64,000 nt of DNA. Source: Bacteroidales bacterium UBA4363 (GTDB lineage: Bacteria > Bacteroidota > Bacteroidia > Bacteroidales > Paludibacteraceae). This document shows, piece by piece, positions 62,228 through 64,000 of the stretch. The position numbers and the translations under genes are program-made. The stretch covers positions 1 to 64,000 of the forward strand of contig DGSL01000001.1 of NCBI GenBank assembly GCA_002393965.1, written 5' to 3'. How positions within the stretch are numbered: the first letter of the stretch is position 1; each line of letters begins with the position of its first letter. The notes under the pieces were generated by a model. It worked only from the letters and a program-made list of their open reading frames with translations. It was not told the DNA's origin and did not search any database.

Positions 62228-63220
62228 ATGGAAATGGTAGATATTCGAGAACTGAATGAAAAGATAGAGAGGCAGAGTTCGTTTGTAGATGCGCTGACAA
62301 TGGGTATGAACCGCTCGATTGTCGGTCAGAAACACCTGATTGAATCGTTGCTGATCGGTCTTTTGGCTGACGGTCACATCCTGTTGGAGGGCGTTCCAGG
62401 CCTTGCGAAGACGATGGCCATCAAGACGCTGTCCAGTCTGATAGACGCTGACTTCAGCCGCATACAATTCACACCGGACCTGTTGCCGGCTGACGTCCTC
62501 GGTACGCTGATATACAGTCAGAAATCGGAGGAATTCATGATCAAGAAGGGTCCTATCTTTGCGAACTTCGTATTGGCGGACGAGATCAACAGAGCTCCAG
62601 CCAAGGTACAGAGTGCCTTGTTGGAAGCCATGCAGGAGCGTCAGGTATCCATCGGAGAAAACACCTATGCATTGCCGAGTCCGTTTCTGGTCCTTGCCAC
62701 GCAGAACCCTATCGAACAAGAGGGAACCTATCCGTTGCCAGAGGCGCAGGTGGACCGATTCATGCTGAAGGTTGTCATTTCGTATCCGAATAAAGAAGAG
62801 GAGAAGCAGATCATGATGATGAACATGACGGAAGGACCGTCGAAGCTATCGCCGATCCTGAAGCCGGAAGACATCGTCCAAGCCCGGAATATCGTACGAG
62901 AGGTCTATATAGACGAGAAGATACAGAAATACATCGTTGACATCGTCTTTGCCACGCGAGCTCCGGAGGAGTATCACCTGGATACGTTGAAGGGTCTTAT
63001 CTCGTACGGCGGTTCGCCACGTGCGACCATCAACATGGCATTGGCTGCCAGAGCCTTGGCATTTGTCAAGCGCAGGGGATATGTCATACCGGAGGATGTC
63101 CGTGCGGTATGTTATGACGTGTTGCGTCACCGTATCGGACTGAGTTATGAGGCGGAGGCCAACAATGTCTCGAGTGAGGAAATCATCAGTCAGATATTGA
63201 ATGCCGTAGAGGTTCCTTAA
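62228..63220 (+). CDS. MoxR-family AAA+ ATPase
   Basis: 330 residues. Walker A variant EGVPGLAKTMAIKTLS (the GLAKT form typical for MoxR), Walker B FVLADEINRAPAKVQSALLE, sensor 1 LATQNPIEQEGTYPLPEAQVD. These chaperone-like ATPases act with DUF58 and VWA proteins, often in the Bat (aerotolerance) operon of Bacteroidota. The adjoining DUF58 gene supports that. Confidence 0.93.
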   Translation: MEMVDIRELNEKIERQSSFVDALTMGMNRSIVGQKHLIESLLIGLLADGHILLEGVPGLAKTMAIKTLSSLIDADFSRIQFTPDLLPADVLGTLIYSQKSEEFMIKKGPIFANFVLADEINRAPAKVQSALLEAMQERQVSIGENTYALPSPFLVLATQNPIEQEGTYPLPEAQVDRFMLKVVISYPNKEEEKQIMMMNMTEGPSKLSPILKPEDIVQARNIVREVYIDEKIQKYIVDIVFATRAPEEYHLDTLKGLISYGGSPRATINMALAARALAFVKRRGYVIPEDVRAVCYDVLRHRIGLSYEAEANNVSSEEIISQILNAVEVP

Positions 63221-63269
63221 AGCACGGCAAGAGAGAAAATCCTAAGAATAATCGGAGAAAACGGAAGAA

Positions 63270-64000
63270 ATGGAAACGTCCGAATTGCTGAAACGGGTCC
63301 GTCAGGTTGAGATTAAGACGCGGGGATTGTCCAATCACATCTTTGCCGGTCAGTACCATTCTGCCTTCAAGGGCAGGGGCATGACCTTTGCGGAGGTTCG
63401 GGAGTATGAATATGGGGATGACGTCCGGAACATAGACTGGAACGTCACGGCACGTTTTCACAAGCCACATGTCAAGCTGTTCGAGGAAGAGCGGGAGTTG
63501 ACCGTGATGCTGCTTGTTGACGTGAGCGGGAGCGGTCAGTTCGGCACGCACGGGACGACCAAGAAAGACCTGATGACCGAGATTGCTGCTACGTTGGCTT
63601 TCTCGACGATTCAGAACAACGACAAGGTGGGTGTTGTGTTATTCTCCGATGAAATAGAGAAATACATACCGCCCCAGAAGGGTCGGAAGCACGTGTTACG
63701 CATCATCCGCGAGTTGTTGAACTTCGAAGCCAGGAGTCGGGGGACCGACCTCTCCAAGGCCCTTCAATTCTTCTCAAACGTACAGAAGAAGCGATCGACT
63801 GCCTTTCTGATTTCAGACTTTGTGAGTAGAGGATTTGATGATGCGCTGATGGTCGCCTCGCGGAAGCATGACCTCATAGCCCTACAGGTCTATGACCAGA
63901 TGGAGCGTGAACTTCCGGAAGTGGGGCTGATGCGTCTGAAAGACTCGGAAACGGGAGAAGAGATGTGGGTTGACACGGACGACCGGAGTGTGCGTCTTCA
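63270..64000 (+). CDS. DUF58-domain protein (partial, runs off the window)
   Basis: At least 243 residues from ATG 63270 (METSELLKRVRQVEIKTRGL). The DUF58 block GMTFAEVREYEYGDDVRNID is clear, and a von-Willebrand-like fold begins with VMLLVDVSGSGQFG (MIDAS-like DxSxS). Together with the MoxR ATPase 49 bases upstream it forms the beginning of a likely Bat-type operon, whose other genes are outside the window. The C-terminus is missing. Confidence 0.9.
   Translation, partial: METSELLKRVRQVEIKTRGLSNHIFAGQYHSAFKGRGMTFAEVREYEYGDDVRNIDWNVTARFHKPHVKLFEEERELTVMLLVDVSGSGQFGTHGTTKKDLMTEIAATLAFSTIQNNDKVGVVLFSDEIEKYIPPQKGRKHVLRIIRELLNFEARSRGTDLSKALQFFSNVQKKRSTAFLISDFVSRGFDDALMVASRKHDLIALQVYDQMERELPEVGLMRLKDSETGEEMWVDTDDRSVRL

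Noticed and set aside
1-64000. CRISPR arrays, insertion sequences or prophage genes
   Set aside because: No spaced direct repeats, transposase or phage structural genes were recognised anywhere in the window.

Overview
The window reads as chromosomal DNA of a member of the Bacteroidales (phylum Bacteroidota). The support is: the gene order rpmB-rpmG-DUF4295-ftsY-rimO; tandem DUF4421 proteins; OmpA and small beta-barrel outer-membrane proteins; PyrB/PyrI as separate catalytic and regulatory chains; and promoters that fit the Bacteroides primary-sigma consensus (TTTG, about 19-20 nt, TAnnTTTG) instead of -35/-10 boxes. Genus cannot be fixed from the sequence alone.

Layout. 1-1.1 kb: start of uvrB (minus) and a small outer-membrane beta-barrel. 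1.2-9.4 kb: a tight nine-gene plus-strand operon that joins an acyl carrier protein, an SDR reductase, a split transketolase, an AMP-forming ligase, LuxE- and LuxC-like proteins, a hexapeptide acyltransferase and a DUF354 glycosyltransferase-like protein. It looks like a pathway that activates and reduces an acid and probably decorates a surface glycan. 9.4-24.2 kb: minus-strand housekeeping genes (LysM/PBP1 protein, LptF/G permease, Tgt, MtaB, a hemerythrin protein with a degenerate-receiver LuxR regulator, TPM/LemA proteins, a three-subunit biotin-dependent acyl-CoA carboxylase, an AspT/YidE-type transporter). 24.5-36 kb: YigZ, OmpA, pyrB-pyrI-flavin reductase-glyA, phoH, a HAD phosphatase, dprA, purC and tRNA-Ser(UGA). 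36-42.9 kb: a small membrane protein, two DUF4421 proteins, radA, a CinA-family amidohydrolase, an M48 protease and a thioesterase.

43.1-55.7 kb is a defence island made of two convergent operons. The plus-strand operon encodes a PLD-nuclease/SNF2-helicase fusion, an Eco57I-like adenine methyltransferase, a two-TM protein and a 61-residue protein, with overlapping start and stop codons from the methyltransferase onward. It is preceded by a 99-nt element that can fold as a base-paired pseudoknot ending just before the first start codon. The minus-strand operon is headed by an AbiE-type toxin-antitoxin pair (with an inverted-repeat operator at its promoter) followed by an OLD-family ATPase/TOPRIM nuclease and a short UvrD-like helicase, which together resemble Gabija. 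From memory of related genomes, the CinA gene often lies next to rpmB, so the island may have entered there.

55.9-64 kb: ribosomal proteins L28 and L33, a DUF4295 protein, ftsY, rimO, an HU protein, an HU-transmembrane-LysM fusion, a MoxR ATPase and the start of a DUF58 protein. A candidate small RNA of about 75 nt, with its own promoter and terminator, lies on the minus strand between the DUF4295 gene and ftsY.

The items most worth a second look are the pseudoknot plus the helicase-methyltransferase operon, the AbiE/Gabija-like operon, the ACP-transketolase-LuxE-LuxC operon, the HU-TM-LysM protein and the small RNA.
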